Positions 1 to 8,972 of a DNA stretch of 28,599 bases are shown here, piece by piece (position 1 is the first letter of the stretch; the number at the start of each line of letters is the position of its first letter). The stretch is from Ceratorhiza oryzae-sativae. Its lineage: Eukaryota; Basidiomycota; Agaricomycetes; Cantharellales; Ceratobasidiaceae. A model generated the notes under the pieces. The model saw only the letters and a list, made by a program, of their open reading frames with translations, ran no database searches and was not told the DNA's origin. The translations under genes and the position numbers were made by a program. Location: assembly GCA_030998015.1 (NCBI GenBank), contig JARWMV010000174.1:1-28599 (forward strand). The letters run 5' to 3'.

Positions 1-75
1 ACAAAAGTCACCGTATTTTTCATGGCGTTCAAATTTATCATACAGTTGAACAAAGATATTAATCCAAAAATGTTT

Positions 76-132
76 CCAAAAACACCCCCAAACATGTGCA
101 GCTACGCTGCATTGTTTGGGGGTGGTTTTGGA
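76..132. repeat. Hairpin repeat family B (about 40 bp core) and list of copies
   Basis: A GC-rich palindrome: a run of C, AAACA, a GCAGC-type loop, then TGTTT and a run of G. Here it carries an extra outer stem (CCAAAA/TTTTGG). Other copies: 2105-2145, 4252-4311, 8086-8125, 9319-9355 (left end lost), 11890-11946, 12532-12590, 18022-18063, 18153-18186 (left end lost), 20259-20300, 22189-22228, 23209-23250, 23475-23515, 24589-24630 and 27498-27538. Several are paired with a second hairpin (family G). Where the host reading frame is known, 4 to 6 bp of target appears on both sides. Confidence 0.85.
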
Positions 133-208
133 TCCTTCCATTTCATCCTAAGATTGGCTGTGGGTTATTAGAACAAAATCAAAAAATTAGCAAGTTTAAA
201 ATTAATAA

Positions 209-566
209 TTACCATTCTCTGTTTCGATTCATACCTGATTTTAATTTTAAGATTTCATTGAAACCTTCAGGACTTCGATGCTTCTTACTTTTAATAATGT
301 CAGCTGCTTTTTTAAAATCAATAAAGTCTAAGCTTTTAATTCCGACTATTCCATACTTTTCGAAAAATGGTATTATTAAATTAACAACATCTAAAAATTT
401 AGTAATTTGTATACCGACGGGAGATTGACGTCTGCCCCCCAAACATCAATCCTTGACATTTCCTAAGGAATTGTCAAGGAATAGCAGTTTGGGGGGTCGA
501 CGGTTTCACCTGAAATGTAATAACTCTTAGAAATAGTTACTACTGAAGGATCTACCAATTCAGTAT
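209..566 (-). pseudogene. LAGLIDADG homing endonuclease, C-terminal part, interrupted by a hairpin repeat
   Basis: Read on the minus strand, the frame from about 566 down to 499 gives residues such as ELVDPSVVTISKSYYISGET. A hairpin repeat then occupies 435-498. The frame continues down to a stop at 209 with FLDVVNLIIPFFEKYGI and [13 protein letters not shown]. This matches the end of group I intron LAGLIDADG proteins, where a 'IIPFFEKY' block is followed by an 'F.DFKKAA' helix and a 'LKSGMN' tail. The HEG at 13105-14340 has the same layout. No LAGLIDADG motif is present, so only the C-terminal third is preserved. It is the only coding sequence here on the minus strand, so it is either an intron remnant of a neighbouring minus-strand gene or a stray fragment. 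Sequence downstream of the stop (1-75) is A+T-rich and unassigned. Confidence 0.7.
435..498. repeat. Hairpin repeat family H and list of copies
   Basis: A palindrome built of CCCCCCAAAC, then a TTGACA/TGTCAA stem around CCTAAGG, then GTTTGGGGGG. Other copies are 5365-5428 (in the atp9 intron) and, inverted, 21275-21327 and 25513-25577. The outer C-run and G-run arms resemble family B, with a different central stem. This copy splits the minus-strand HEG fragment. Confidence 0.8.
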
Positions 567-777
567 GACCCGTGCACGCCTGCGAACGCCTTGGCTTGCC
601 AAGGCGGCCCTGGCGTGCGCGCGGCTCGCCGCGAACGCGGCCTCGTTAACAATGCCCACGGGTCGTTGACCCTCCGCTTTATTACCCCTGCCAAGACGTG
701 CGCTAAAGCGCAGTTCTCTAGGCAGGGCGGCTGAAATCTTGGGTTACACCTAAGATTTTAGCCGATAGAGCGGGGGC
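567..777. repeat. Composite GC-rich repeat D
   Basis: A long composite that starts GACCCGTGCACGCC, carries inverted arms (CTTGGCTTGCCAAGG, CTCGCCGCGAACGCGG), then an embedded family C hairpin at 684-727 and a final stem around ATCTTGGGTTACACCTAAGA, ending in a G-run. This is the short form, lacking two inner hairpins found at 20540-20793. Related copies: 7192-7403, 10702-10912, 22843-23052 and 27191-27400. Confidence 0.85.
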
Positions 778-999
778 CCGCGCGCGTTAGTTGCTGGTGG
801 GACTTGTCCCACCAACCAACGTGAGCAATCGCAACCGTTTGCGATTGCTAGTGCGCGGCATAATATCGATATTTAGCCGCCGGCTGAAAATGACGAACGG
901 TCGTCATTTTCTACGAGGGAATCTTTATGGGAGGTAGCCTGGACCATGAGACTCATGGTCAAGGCTACCTCATCTGAGGATTCCCTCTAACGCCGGCGG
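778..999 (+). repeat. P172 palindromic element carrying a nested 50-bp hairpin
   Basis: P172 has ends CCGCGCGCGTTAG and CTAACGCCGGCGG and five internal stems: TGGTGGGA/TCCCACCA, GCAATCGCAA/TTTGCGATTGC, ATATCGATAT, AAAATGACGA/TCGTCATTTT and GAGGGAATC/GATTCCCTC. In this copy the last stem loop holds an extra 50-bp GGTAGCCTGGACC hairpin, giving 222 bp instead of 172. Confidence 0.92.
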
Positions 1000-1190
1000 A
1001 TACAGGTCCAGCAAGATTTTATAAATCTTGCATGGAAGCAAACCACGGAACGATGTTGACACGAGACGGTAAAACGAGGAGAAATATAGTTTATAAAAAT
1101 AGCAAAAGTTTTTAAAAGAGATGCCGCCGATGGAAAATTGACGTCTGCAAAAAAGTCAGTTGGTCTGACCAGATCAACTTCCGTCAATTA
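1000..1190. other. Spacer without recognisable gene
   Basis: This stretch has moderate GC and a few small inverted repeats (around AAGATTTTATAAATCTT near 1014-1030 and GGTCTGACC near 1162). The open frames crossing it show no family resemblance and no start context, so I call no gene. Confidence 0.5.
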
Positions 1191-1370
1191 TTCCGATGGA
1201 GGATCGTGCTAGCACGATCGTAATCGGCGGATCCGCGACATCCAGTCCCTCTAGGGCAGCTCCGCTCCCTGGATCTCTAGAGATCCAGGAGGCGGGGTAT
1301 TGCGAGGTAGCCTGGACCCCCGAGGTTCCAGGCTACCTCGGAATCAAAGTCCTTACTGCCGCGGGCTATA
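1191..1370. repeat. Long duplicated composite repeat, second copy at 9530-9807
   Basis: This block holds hairpins around GATCGTGCTAGCACGATC, GGATCTCTAGAGATCC and GGTAGCCTGGACC/GGTTCCAGGCTACC and ends CTTACTGCCGCGGGCT. The same order recurs at 9530-9807, where a family E repeat sits inside. Comparing the two copies shows one family inserting into another. Confidence 0.8.
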
Positions 1371-2239
1371 TTTTTTTAGCTTCTTGGACTTCAACTTAAA
1401 AAGGAAGCGAAGATTATTTCCCTTCGGGGCCATCATCCCTTTCGGGCCCTTCGGGGCATGTAATGATGAATGGCTATTGCTCCCAAAATTTGTTAAGTCT
1501 TTACCGCGCTCTTCCCGACCCGTCCCCTAGAAGTTGTTGCACGTACGTGCAACAATTTCACGCTTGTAGAGGAGACGTCTGTGTGCGGCTTAAGCCGTAC
1601 ACAGACGGCTCCGAAGCATGAGGGTGAATATTCTACCCTTTCCGAGAAGAAGTTCCCTGTATTGGGAAGAGCTACCCCCCATATAATTATATGGCCATCG
1701 TTTTAGAGCGTCCCTGCCGGACATCTTCGATGAGCGAGCAGGGACCGCGCGTAGCCATGGGCTTTAGCCCATGGCTAGCGATGACTATATGGGGGCGGGG
1801 TCAAATAAATTTGTGTAATATTTGTGTTCATAAAAGCCCCACGGTTCGATTTTCCTAGGAAAAGGCTCCCCTACTTTCCGGATGGTGGGTAGTTCCGCCT
1901 CAAGCGACGGATCCGTCTGTGTACGGCTTAAGCCGCACACAGACGTCTCCTCTACAAGCGTGAAGTTGTTGCACGTACGTGCAACAATTTCAGCTAGAGG
2001 ACACGTCATCTTCCGTTGATTAGGGCCCTCGGCAGAGGTTGTTTTTGTTTTACCTCTTCCCGTCTGCGGCCGTGTTCCTGGAACACGACCACAGACGCAG
2101 GTGACCCCCAAACATATGCAGCTTGCGCTGCATTGTTTGGGGGGTAGATGCTGAAAGGTAAGAGAAACAACAAGGCTATTCAGCCTACCGCGCAAATGGT
2201 CCCCTTTGCGCTCTGCAGAGGGGGGTTAAAAAGAAAATA
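1371..2239. repeat. Repeat-only region upstream of tRNA-Ser (families E, B, J)
   Basis: Contents include family E at about 1530-1618 and, inverted, at 1892-2001 (stems TGTGTGCGGCTTAAGCCGTACACA and TTGTTGCACGTACGTGCAACAA). A GCGTCCCTGCCGGACATCTT repeat lies at about 1709-1760 with its second copy at about 10640-10685. Family B lies at 2105-2145. The rest is smaller hairpins such as AGCCATGGGCTTTAGCCCAT. I see no protein or RNA gene. Other family E copies are 6161-6256, 9605-9697 and a short form at 7060-7117. Confidence 0.75.
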
Positions 2240-2323
2240 GGACATGTGGTAGAGTGGTTGAATACGGTCGTCTTGAAAACGATTACTCCAAAAGAGTCGT
2301 GAGTTCGAATCTCACCATGTCCG
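2240..2323 (+). tRNA. trnS(uga): tRNA-Ser (UGA)
   Basis: A full class II cloverleaf can be folded. The acceptor stem is GGACATG/CATGTCC with discriminator G at 2323. The anticodon stem is GTCGT/ACGAT around loop CTTGAAA, giving anticodon TGA. A long variable arm (ACTCCAAAAGAGT) marks a serine tRNA, and the T arm is GTGAG-TTCGAAT-CTCAC. No CCA is encoded. It lies between repeat-rich spacers and is not itself interrupted. It should decode UCN codons in mitochondrial translation. Confidence 0.95.
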
Positions 2324-2376
2324 TAGCTCTTCCGTTGGCCGCTACAGCTACCCTCTAGTAGGTTATAATGCTTTTT

Positions 2377-2502
2377 GACCCGAGCACGCCTGCGAACGCC
2401 CTGGCTTAAGCCAAGGCGGCCCTGGCGTGCGCGCGGCGTCTGATTCCGTCGGAATCAGACGCCCGGGCCAGCGCCCTGCGCTGATCCAGGCGAGAACGGG
2501 TC
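2377..2502. repeat. Composite repeat D, variant form
   Basis: It starts like the other D copies (GACCCGAGCACGCC) but its inner arms differ: GGCTTAAGCC replaces GGCTTGCC, and the right part is a GTCTGATTCCGTCGGAATCAGAC palindrome followed by GCCAGCGCCCTGCGCTG. The paired changes keep the stems intact. Confidence 0.7.
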
Positions 2503-2559
2503 TTATTTTTATTTTGGCCATTGTGCTACCTTCTCTTCGAATATTTCCTTTTTTTATTA

Positions 2560-2656
2560 CCCCAAATTGGGGGTGTAGATTTGCCTGCGCAAATCACCCC
2601 CAATTTATGAGTCTTCAGCGCTTAGGCCGCGCCTAAAGGCGCGATCAGAGAGCGTT
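2560..2656. repeat. Hairpin repeat K, a stem variant of family F (copy 1)
   Basis: The outer stem is CCCCAAATTGGGGG/CCCCCAATTT, the inner hairpin GATTTGCCTGCGCAAATC, and the third GCGCTTAGGCCGCGCC. A second copy is at 3479-3576. The inner hairpin and 'GCGCTTAGGCCGC' part are shared with family F, but the outer stem is entirely different. Confidence 0.75.
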
Positions 2657-2661
2657 GGAGA

Positions 2662-2868
2662 ATGGAAACTAATGTTCTACTTTATATCGCTGCACTTTTC
2701 TCAGGTGTGGTTTATATTCAGTCAATAGGATCTGACCCGTGCCCGCCTACGATCGCAGCTCCGCCTCAAGCGTGATATAGTTATTCTTAGTCATCTATTT
2801 TATGGGACTTTAACGAGTCAAAGCATCGAAATCTCTCCAGATGCTAATTTAGGTGTTGATAATACCTC
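2662..2868 (+). pseudogene. Unidentified interrupted ORF, start of HEG unit A
   Basis: From ATG 2662 the frame reads METNVLLYIAALFSGVVYIQ, then enters repeat sequence at about 2733-2773. An open stretch resumes at 2774 with DIVILSHLFYGTLTSQSIE and runs into another repeat at about 2869. The first part is hydrophobic, like a membrane segment or the fused host end of a mobile ORF. I do not recognise a family. Its position, followed by an HEG C-terminus at 3384-3590, suggests the two are ends of one decayed mobile ORF whose middle is lost or displaced by repeats. That link is inference. Confidence 0.4.
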
Positions 2869-2969
2869 CCCTGCAAAAAGCCTAGGTACAATTAATTATA
2901 CCTAGGACTTTTTGCCGGTAGATCGGTAAAGCGGCCGTGGGCGGCAGGGGACTTATCATACCCCCGCTT

Positions 2970-3208
2970 AGGGTCAACCAGCATTGTATTTATATATAAA
3001 TACATGCTGTTGACCCGTGGGTATGGTTATCGAGGCCGCGTTCGCGGCGAGGTATTGCGAGGTACCCTGGAACTTTAAGTTCCAGGGTACCTCGGAATCA
3101 GACGCCGCGCGCACGCCAGGGCCGCCTTGGCTTGATTATTGACCTTAAGGTCAATATGAGCCAAGCTTGCTTGGCTTAAGCCAAGGCGTTCGCAGGCGTG
3201 CACGGGTC
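2970..3208. repeat. Composite repeat D, inverted, long form, with family I hairpin
   Basis: The inverted long form includes a family I hairpin (GGGTCAACCAGCATTGT... to ...ACATGCTGTTGACCC) at its left end, a GGTACCCTGGAAC palindrome and a TTGACCTTAAGGTCAA palindrome. P172 begins immediately after it at 3209. Other long forms: 6571-6819, 20540-20793 and 25327-25516. Confidence 0.85.
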
Positions 3209-3380
3209 CCGCCGGCGTTAGAGGGAATCCTAAAGATTCCCTCGTAGAAAATGACGACCGTTCGTCATTTTCAGCCGGCGGCTAAATATCGATATTATGC
3301 CGCGCACTAGCAATCGCAAACGGTTGCGATTGCTCACGTTGGTTGGTGGGACAAGTCCCACCAGCAACTAACGCGCGCGG
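3209..3380 (-). repeat. P172 palindromic element
   Basis: A complete 172-bp copy in inverted orientation. It abuts composite repeat D on the left and HEG coding sequence on the right. Confidence 0.93.
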
Positions 3381-3383
3381 AAA

Positions 3384-3590
3384 CATGGAAATGGTCATGT
3401 AATTAAAATTTCAGGTAAATCAACAGCCATGTTACAAGAACTATTAAAATTTCAAATGCCTAGCATGATGCAATATAACCCCAAATTGGGGGTGTAGATT
3501 TGCCTGCGCAAATCACCCCCCAATTTAGGAGTCCTCAGCGCTTAGGCCGCGCCTAAAGGCGCGATCAGAGAGTTGGAAATAGGTTTCTAA
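3384..3590 (+). pseudogene. LAGLIDADG homing endonuclease C-terminus (HEG unit A)
   Basis: The frame from 3384 reads HGNGHVIKISGKSTAMLQEL and then FQMPSMMQY. It is broken at 3479 by repeat K and resumes at 3577 to end KIGF with stop TAA 3588-3590. The HEG ending at 4945 has the matching tail HGDGKVVRILSKSLPVLPEL and MPSMMLYKIGL, so the two are paralogues. Only the tail of unit A remains, so it cannot be active as it stands. It is followed by a copy of the atp9 leader, the same order as unit B and the real atp9. Confidence 0.75.
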
Positions 3591-3992
3591 AAGTACCTAT
3601 TTTAAAAACAAAAAAACACAGCCGTTAGTTTCGGATCTCTAATAAATACTCCGCCGGCGTTAGAGGGAATCCTAAAGATTCCCTCGTAGAAAATGACGAC
3701 CGTTCGTCATTTTCAGCCGGCGGCTAAATATCGATATTATGCCGCGCACTAGCAATCGCAAACGGTTGCGATTGCTCACGTTGGTTGGTGGGACAAGTCC
3801 CACCAGCAACTAACGCGCGCGGGCAGCTGCTAAATATATCGGAAAAACATCAGGCATACTAAGATATAGCCTAGAAAATTCTATAGGTTTACCTTATTTA
3901 ACTAATTTCATAAAAGAGATAGTGACAAGTTTGCCACTTTCATTATCTTTTTGTGCTACAGCATTTTTTATTTATTTTCTTCTAGTAGTTTA
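3591..3992 (+). pseudogene. atp9: Partial duplicate of the atp9 leader and start, interrupted by P172
   Basis: Before the real atp9, an A-run is followed by CGTTAGTTT and an A+T-rich leader (4965-5013). The same elements occur at about 3606-3650. P172 fills 3651-3822. At 3823 the sequence GCTGCTAAATATATCGGA matches 18 of 18 bases of atp9 codons AAKYIG. After that the frame continues open for about 50 codons (KTSGILRYSLENSIGLPYL ... ending FFIYFLLVV, stop near 3992) without further atp9 likeness. It lacks the glycine-rich first helix and the proton-binding region of subunit c. It looks like an atp9 5' end cut off when a mobile unit inserted and joined to foreign sequence. Confidence 0.6.
3651..3822 (-). 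repeat. P172 palindromic element
   Basis: A full 172-bp inverted copy sitting at the start-codon position of the duplicated atp9 5' end. The flanks AATACT and GCAGCT show no direct repeat. Confidence 0.93.
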
Positions 3993-4177
3993 ATAGCTCC
4001 ATCAGATGAAGATAAACCTAAAGTCAAACGGTTTACTAGAGAGCAGCAAAACCAATTCACAATTCCTGATGAATTGCAGCAAATCTTAGTTGGATTGATT
4101 TTAGGAGATTTATGGGCTAATAAGCGAGGTAACAATACTAGATTCCGGTTTAAACAAGGAATTTGTCATAAAGCCTA

Positions 4178-4311
4178 TCTGCCCGTAGGGCCCAAAACCA
4201 CCTAAAGGTGTTTCCAAAAACACCTTTACGGTGGTTTTGGGCCTTACAGGCTTGGCCAAAACCACCCCCAAACAATGCAGCGTAGCTGCACATGTTTGGG
4301 GGTGTTTTTGG
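4178..4311. repeat. Two adjacent hairpins inside HEG unit B
   Basis: The first is a long palindrome with arms GGCCCAAAACCACC/GGTGGTTTTGGGCC around AGGTGTTTCCAAAAACACCT. The second is a family B hairpin with an extended outer stem. Together they separate the codons for HKAYL and YHLYD of the HEG. Confidence 0.8.
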
Positions 4312-4329
4312 TTATCATTTGTATGACTT

Positions 4330-4501
4330 CCGCCGGCGTTAGAGGGAATCCTAAAGATTCCCTCGTAGAAAATGACGACCGTTCGTCATTTTCAGCCGGC
4401 GGCTAAATATCGATATTATGCCGCGCACTAGCAATCGCAAACGGTTGCGATTGCTCACGTTGGTTGGTGGGACAAGTCCCACCAGCAACTAACGCGCGCG
4501 G
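4330..4501 (-). repeat. P172 palindromic element inside HEG unit B
   Basis: A full-length inverted copy. Codon TTC ends at 4330 and codon GCC starts at 4502, so the 171 nt between them are a whole number of codons, but the element contains in-frame stops. Confidence 0.93.
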
Positions 4502-5007
4502 GCCTATTGTCCTCAAGTCCCCAAAAATGAAATTTCCCTACAACACAAAAACACTGGGAATGTGTATGAAACAATAAAATTTACTACATACTCCTTGCCA
4601 TGCATAAGAGAATTCTGTGAACCTTTTTACTCTCCAACTGGAATAAAAATTATTCCTAATAACATAGGTGAATTATTGACTCCATTGGGGTTATGTTATC
4701 TGATCTGCGATGATGGAAGTTTTTGCAATAAAAGTAGACGAGTAACATTAGCTACAAATTGCTTTACTTTGAGGGAAGTTCAACTTTTAGTTCGAGCTCT
4801 TGAAGATAATTTCAACTTAGTATGTTCTATCCATAAACATGGAGACGGAAAGGTAGTCAGAATTTTATCTAAATCTTTACCTGTTTTACCAGAGTTATTG
4901 AAAGATAGAATGCCAAGCATGATGTTGTACAAAATAGGTCTTTAATAGGATCATATTATGTATGAAAAAAAAACAAAATTTAGACGTTAGTTTAAGAACC
5001 TTATTGA

Positions 5008-5962
<955 letters not shown>

Positions 5963-6160
5963 CAACCATGAAAAATTATAACCTATTGACTAAACCCCTC
6001 CCAAGGGTCAATCTAATAGATTTATTGGTTTCAAATAAGAATTATTCAACATCTGTTAACCCAAATGTAGATAATCCCAATTTAAATTTAGCATTGCCGA
6101 CTTTTATTACTGAGGCCCCTAAATTGTTTACTGATGTTTTAAGTGCGCGAAGTGTTTAAC

Positions 6161-6431
6161 TCAAGCTTCGGATCCGTCTGTGTACGGCTTAAGCCGCACA
6201 CAGACGTCTCCTCTACAAGCGTGAAGTTGTTGCACGTACGTGCAACAATTTCAGCCAGCCCGCGCGCGTTAGTTGCTGGTGGGACTTGTCCCACCAACCA
6301 ACGTGAGCAATCGCAACCGTTTGCGATTGCTAGTGCGCGGCATAATATCGATATTTAGCCGCCGGCTGAAAATGACGAACGGTCGTCATTTTCTACGAGG
6401 GAATCTTTAGGATTCCCTCTAACGCCGGCGG
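6161..6431. repeat. Family E hairpins followed by P172 (6260-6431)
   Basis: The family E part has stems GTGTACGGCTTAAGCCGCAC and TTGTTGCACGTACGTGCAAC. A full-length plus-orientation P172 follows. The pair separates the N-terminal part of the GIY-YIG ORF from its GIY motif. Confidence 0.9.
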
Positions 6432-6570
6432 GCTGCCCTAGAGTAAATGTCTAAACAACTAAGAGGTAAATCTGGAATATATTGTTGGATAAATCTTTTA
6501 AATGGTAAATTTTACATAGGAAGTGCTGTTGATTTGGGAAATCGAGTTAATGATTATTTCCAAGATTCAT

Positions 6571-6819
6571 ACCCCCGCTTAGGGTCAACCAGCATTGTAT
6601 TTATATATAAATACATGCTGTTGACCCGAGGGGTAATGGATATCGAGGCCGCGTTCGCGGCGAGGTATTGCGAGGTACCCTGGAACTTTAAGTTCCAGGG
6701 TACCTCGGAATCAGACGCCGCGCGCACGCCAGGGCCGCCTTGGCTTACATTGACCTTAAGGTCAATATGAGCCAAGCTTGCTTGGCTTAAGCCAAGGCGT
6801 TCGCAGGCGTGCACGGGTC
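6571..6819. repeat. Composite repeat D, inverted long form, inside the GIY-YIG ORF
   Basis: It starts right after codons FQDS(Y), contains a family I hairpin and the two inner palindromes of the long form, and ends CACGGGTC before the coding sequence resumes at 6820. Confidence 0.88.
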
Positions 6820-6843
6820 ATACTGTAAATCCAAATCTAATAC

Positions 6844-7015
6844 CCGCGCGCGTTAGTTGCTGGTGGGACTTGTCCCACCAACCAACGTGAGCAATCGCAA
6901 CCGTTTGCGATTGCTAGTGCGCGGCATAATATCGATATTTAGCCGCCGGCTGAAAATGACGAACGGTCGTCATTTTCTACGAGGGAATCTTTAGGATTCC
7001 CTCTAACGCCGGCGG
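6844..7015 (+). repeat. P172 element inside GIY-YIG ORF, copy 1
   Basis: A full copy between AATAC and AGTTAGA. Deleting exactly these 172 nt restores the codons N-T-V-R. The second GIY-YIG fragment has P172 at the identical position (8229-8400), so insertion predates the duplication of this ORF. Confidence 0.95.
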
Positions 7016-7191
7016 AGTTAGATCTATACTTAAATACGGTATAGGTAATTTTGCCTTAGCAGTTCCGCCTCAAGCGTGAAGTTGTTGCACGTACGTGCAA
7101 CAATTTCAGCTAGAGGACTTGAATTTGTGGATGAAGAAGATTTACTACCTCGAGAAGATCACTTTATCAAAACAATGAATCCTGAGTATAA

Positions 7192-7403
7192 TGCCCCCGC
7201 TCTATCGGCTAAAATCTTAGGTGTAACCCAAGATTTCAGCCGCCCTGCCTAGAGAACTGCGCTTTAGCGCACGTCTTGGCAGGGGTAATAAAGCGGAGGG
7301 TCAACGACCCGTGGGCATTGTTAACGAGGCCGCGTTCGCGGCGAGCCGCGCGCACGCCAGGGCCGCCTTGGCAAGCCAAGGCGTTCGCAGGCGTGCACGG
7401 GTC
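7192..7403. repeat. Composite repeat D, inverted short form, inside the GIY-YIG ORF
   Basis: It interrupts the codons between PEYN and ILQNAGN. It includes a family C hairpin at about 7243-7286. Nearly the same sequence is at 10702-10912. Confidence 0.88.
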
Positions 7404-7892
7404 ATATTCTTCAAAATGCAGGTAACTCGTTAGGTTACAAACATGCCCCTGAAAGTATCGCTAAAATAGTTAAATCAGCTCTTGGAAGAAGCCATTCATT
7501 GGAAGTTCGTAAAGCAATGAGTGAGAGCCGAATGGGTATTAATAACCCAATGTTCGGTAAAATAGTCTCTCCAGAAACAAGAGCAAAATTGAGTGAAGCT
7601 GCAAAAAATCGGGAGCCTGATTCCGAGGTACCCCGGAACCTCGGGGGTCCGGGGTACCTCGCAATACCTAAACCTAATAACACAGGATTTGGTGTTGAAG
7701 TACTTGACTTGGAAAATAATCTTACAACAGAGTACCCATCTATAAGAGAAGCCGCGCGAAATATTGGAGCAAGTTTCACTACTTTAATTAGAAGAGAAAA
7801 AAGGGAAAACCCCAAACCATATAAAGGCAGATATGTTATAACTGTAAAACGGTCTTAGTTATTCTTTTTACTTCTATTTGCCCAATTTTTGT

Positions 7893-7933
7893 CTATTCGC
7901 GCTTATGATTGCATTCCTATTGCTATATTCATA
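7893..7933 (+). pseudogene. atp9: Displaced second copy of atp9 exon 2
   Basis: These bases encode LFALMIAFLLLYS exactly as atp9 exon 2 (5921-5962), but with four silent third- or first-position changes (ATA/ATT, GCT/GCA, TTA/CTA and a second base-level change across the same codons is not needed). The stop is cut: a family I hairpin begins after TCA TA. It lies 35 bp after the GIY-YIG ORF stop. The best reading is that the GIY-YIG unit inserted into atp9 carrying its own 3' exon, so this is the original, displaced end. The only certain silent differences are in the codons for I, A and L. Confidence 0.85.
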
Positions 7934-8125
7934 CCCCCGCTTAGGGTCAACCAGCATTGTATTTATATATAAATACATGCTGTTGACCCGAGGGGTAATG
8001 GCCCTCCCAATACGTTGGCCCGTAGGGCGTGCCTTACAGGCTTGGTAACGCATTGGGAGGTCATTGCATTATTGGGGGGCTGCTGCCCCCCAAACAATGC
8101 AGCGTAGCTGCATATGTTTGGGGGT
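7932..8125. repeat. Hairpin cluster: families I, G and B
   Basis: A family I palindrome (about 7932-8000) is followed by a family G hairpin (CCTCCCAATACGTTGG to CGCATTGGGAGG, about 8003-8060), a short CATTGCATTATTGGGGGG stretch and family B (8086-8125). Family I copies elsewhere: about 2981-3019, 6582-6627, 21231-21275, 23114-23169 and the split copy at 5687-5710 plus 5883-5893. Confidence 0.82.
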
Positions 8126-8154
8126 CAGCTGAAGCTGAAAGGGAAGAGAGAGAA

Positions 8155-8524
8155 GGAAGTGCTGTTGACTTGGGAAACCGGGTTAATGATTATTTCCAAG
8201 ATTCTTATTACAAATCAAGAACTAATACCCGCGCGCGTTAGTTGCTGGTGGGACTTGTCCCACCAACCAACGTGAGCAATCGCAACCGTTTGCGATTGCT
8301 AGTGCGCGGCATAATATCGATATTTAGCCGCCGGCTGAAAATGACGAACGGTCGTCATTTTCTACGAGGGAATCTTTAGGATTCCCTCTAACGCCGGCGG
8401 AGTTAGAGCTATTCTTAAGTACGGGATAGGCAACTTTGCCTTAGCTATATTGGAATTTGTTGATAAAGTTAATTTACTTTCACGGGAAAATCACTTTATA
8501 GAAACATTAGAACCTGAATACAAA
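8155..8524 (+). pseudogene. Second, truncated GIY-YIG endonuclease copy
   Basis: Coding similarity starts abruptly at GSAVDLGNRVNDYFQDSYY (8155), directly after repeat sequence, and passes P172 at 8229-8400. It continues VRAILKYGIGNFALAILEF and SRENHFIETLEPEY, ending at about 8524 in another repeat. The GIY and YIG motifs upstream are missing and the NUMOD tail is absent. Base differences from the first copy are mostly silent, so both were once under selection or derive from related active elements. Confidence 0.8.
8229..8400 (+). repeat. P172 element inside GIY-YIG ORF, copy 2
   Basis: A full copy, same flanks (AATAC / AGTTAGA) as the one at 6844-7015. Removal of 172 nt restores the frame. 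Confidence 0.95.
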
Positions 8525-8972
8525 CGGTCCTCGGCTGGATCAGCGCAGAGCGCTGGCCCGAGCATAAATCCTAGAGTATACCTAAGATTTACAGAGATAG
8601 CTATCAGGCCTGGCCGGCAAGATCAGGCCAGAACCGGCCTTATAGTCCCTTTCTGTTTTTTTTTTATTTAATTCCTAAAATTTATTTATGGACTTACGGC
8701 CTTAATTGAACCCTCGTCTGAATCACTCAAAGAGTGATCTAGCCGAAGGTGCGCTTCCTCTTGGTCTCTACTGAGGCCAAGGAGGAAAAGGTCCCCTTTG
8801 CGCGGTAAGCCCTTTTTAATTTTCGCGTTTTTCGCTGGCTCCCGGCAAAGGCCAGGAAGGATACTCCACCATGCGGTAGAAAATCTGATCTCGCCTTCGA
8901 TTTCGACCGAAGGCATCCTGCTCGGGCTACTGGGTCCTCAGGGAATTGGATAAAACCCCACAGAATCGTCGC
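8525..8972. other. GC-rich spacer with many short stems, possible structured RNA remnant
   Basis: 8525-8660 holds hairpins around GGATCAGCGCAGAGCGCTGG and GGCCTGGCCGGCAAGATCAGGCC. 8690-8970 holds ATCACTCAAAGAGTGAT, CCTTGGCCTCAGTAG-type arms, GCCTTCGATTTCGACCGAAGGC and GGAGGAAAAGGTCC, with ACAGAATCG near 8960 able to pair with CGATTCT at about 9211 across P172. I considered RNase P RNA because of GGAGGAAA and ACAGAA, but could not build its core. No protein gene is convincing. Confidence 0.3.

Larger units (their letters stand above)
3993..4945 (+). pseudogene. LAGLIDADG homing endonuclease (HEG unit B), interrupted by hairpins and P172
   Basis: The frame from about 3993 reads IAPSDEDKPKVKRFTREQQ, then the first LAGLIDADG-type helix ILVGLILGDLWANKR and NTRFRFKQG. 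Two hairpins fill about 4178-4311. A short coding piece (YHLYDF) leads to P172 at 4330-4501, and the frame resumes with AYCPQVPKNEI. The second motif region is LTPLGLCYLICDDGS at about 4675-4715, and the tail is DRMPSMMLYKIGL with TAA before 4948. This is the two-motif LAGLIDADG type. Skipping the repeats gives one continuous protein. It ends about 70 bp before atp9, so it is a free-standing HEG upstream of atp9. A related HEG lies in cob intron 5 (22229-23540). Confidence 0.75.
5968..7858 (+). pseudogene. GIY-YIG homing endonuclease with NUMOD3 and NUMOD1-like tail, broken by repeats
   Basis: It begins at ATG 5968, just after the atp9 stop (MKNYNLLTKPLPRVNL). The catalytic GIY-YIG module reads KSGIYCWINLLNGKFYIGSA (about 6468-6527), then DLGNRVNDYFQDSYYCKSKSNT, VRSILKYGIGNFALA and LEFVDEEDLLPREDHF. 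The tail has a NUMOD3-type motif (GINNPMFGK, SPETRAKLSEAAK) and a NUMOD1-type helix-turn-helix region (VEVLDLENNLTTEYPSIREA ... FTTLIRRE), ending at 7858. Repeats at about 6160-6431, 6571-6819, 6844-7015, 7060-7117, 7192-7403 and 7617-7669 interrupt it, yet coding similarity continues on each side. It is flanked by two copies of atp9 exon 2, the signature of a mobile ORF that brought its own gene end. As DNA it is not one open frame. Confidence 0.8.

Noticed and set aside
778..999. P172 copies as a CRISPR array or tandem satellite
   Set aside because: Copies are dispersed, in both orientations, with unrelated unique sequence between them, not regularly spaced.
1785..2195. Long minus-strand open frame (136 codons) over the repeats
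   Set aside because: It runs through palindromic repeat families that also occur elsewhere in other frames; no family features.
3651..3822. P172 as a small spliced intron or translational bypass element
   Set aside because: Removing 171 or 172 nt restores several frames, but the element never occurs in cob or atp9 exons and the excised length is not constant at codon level; left as a test, not a claim.
8686..8916. Minus-strand open frame of 76 codons
   Set aside because: Composition follows GC-rich stems; no similarity recognised and no start context.
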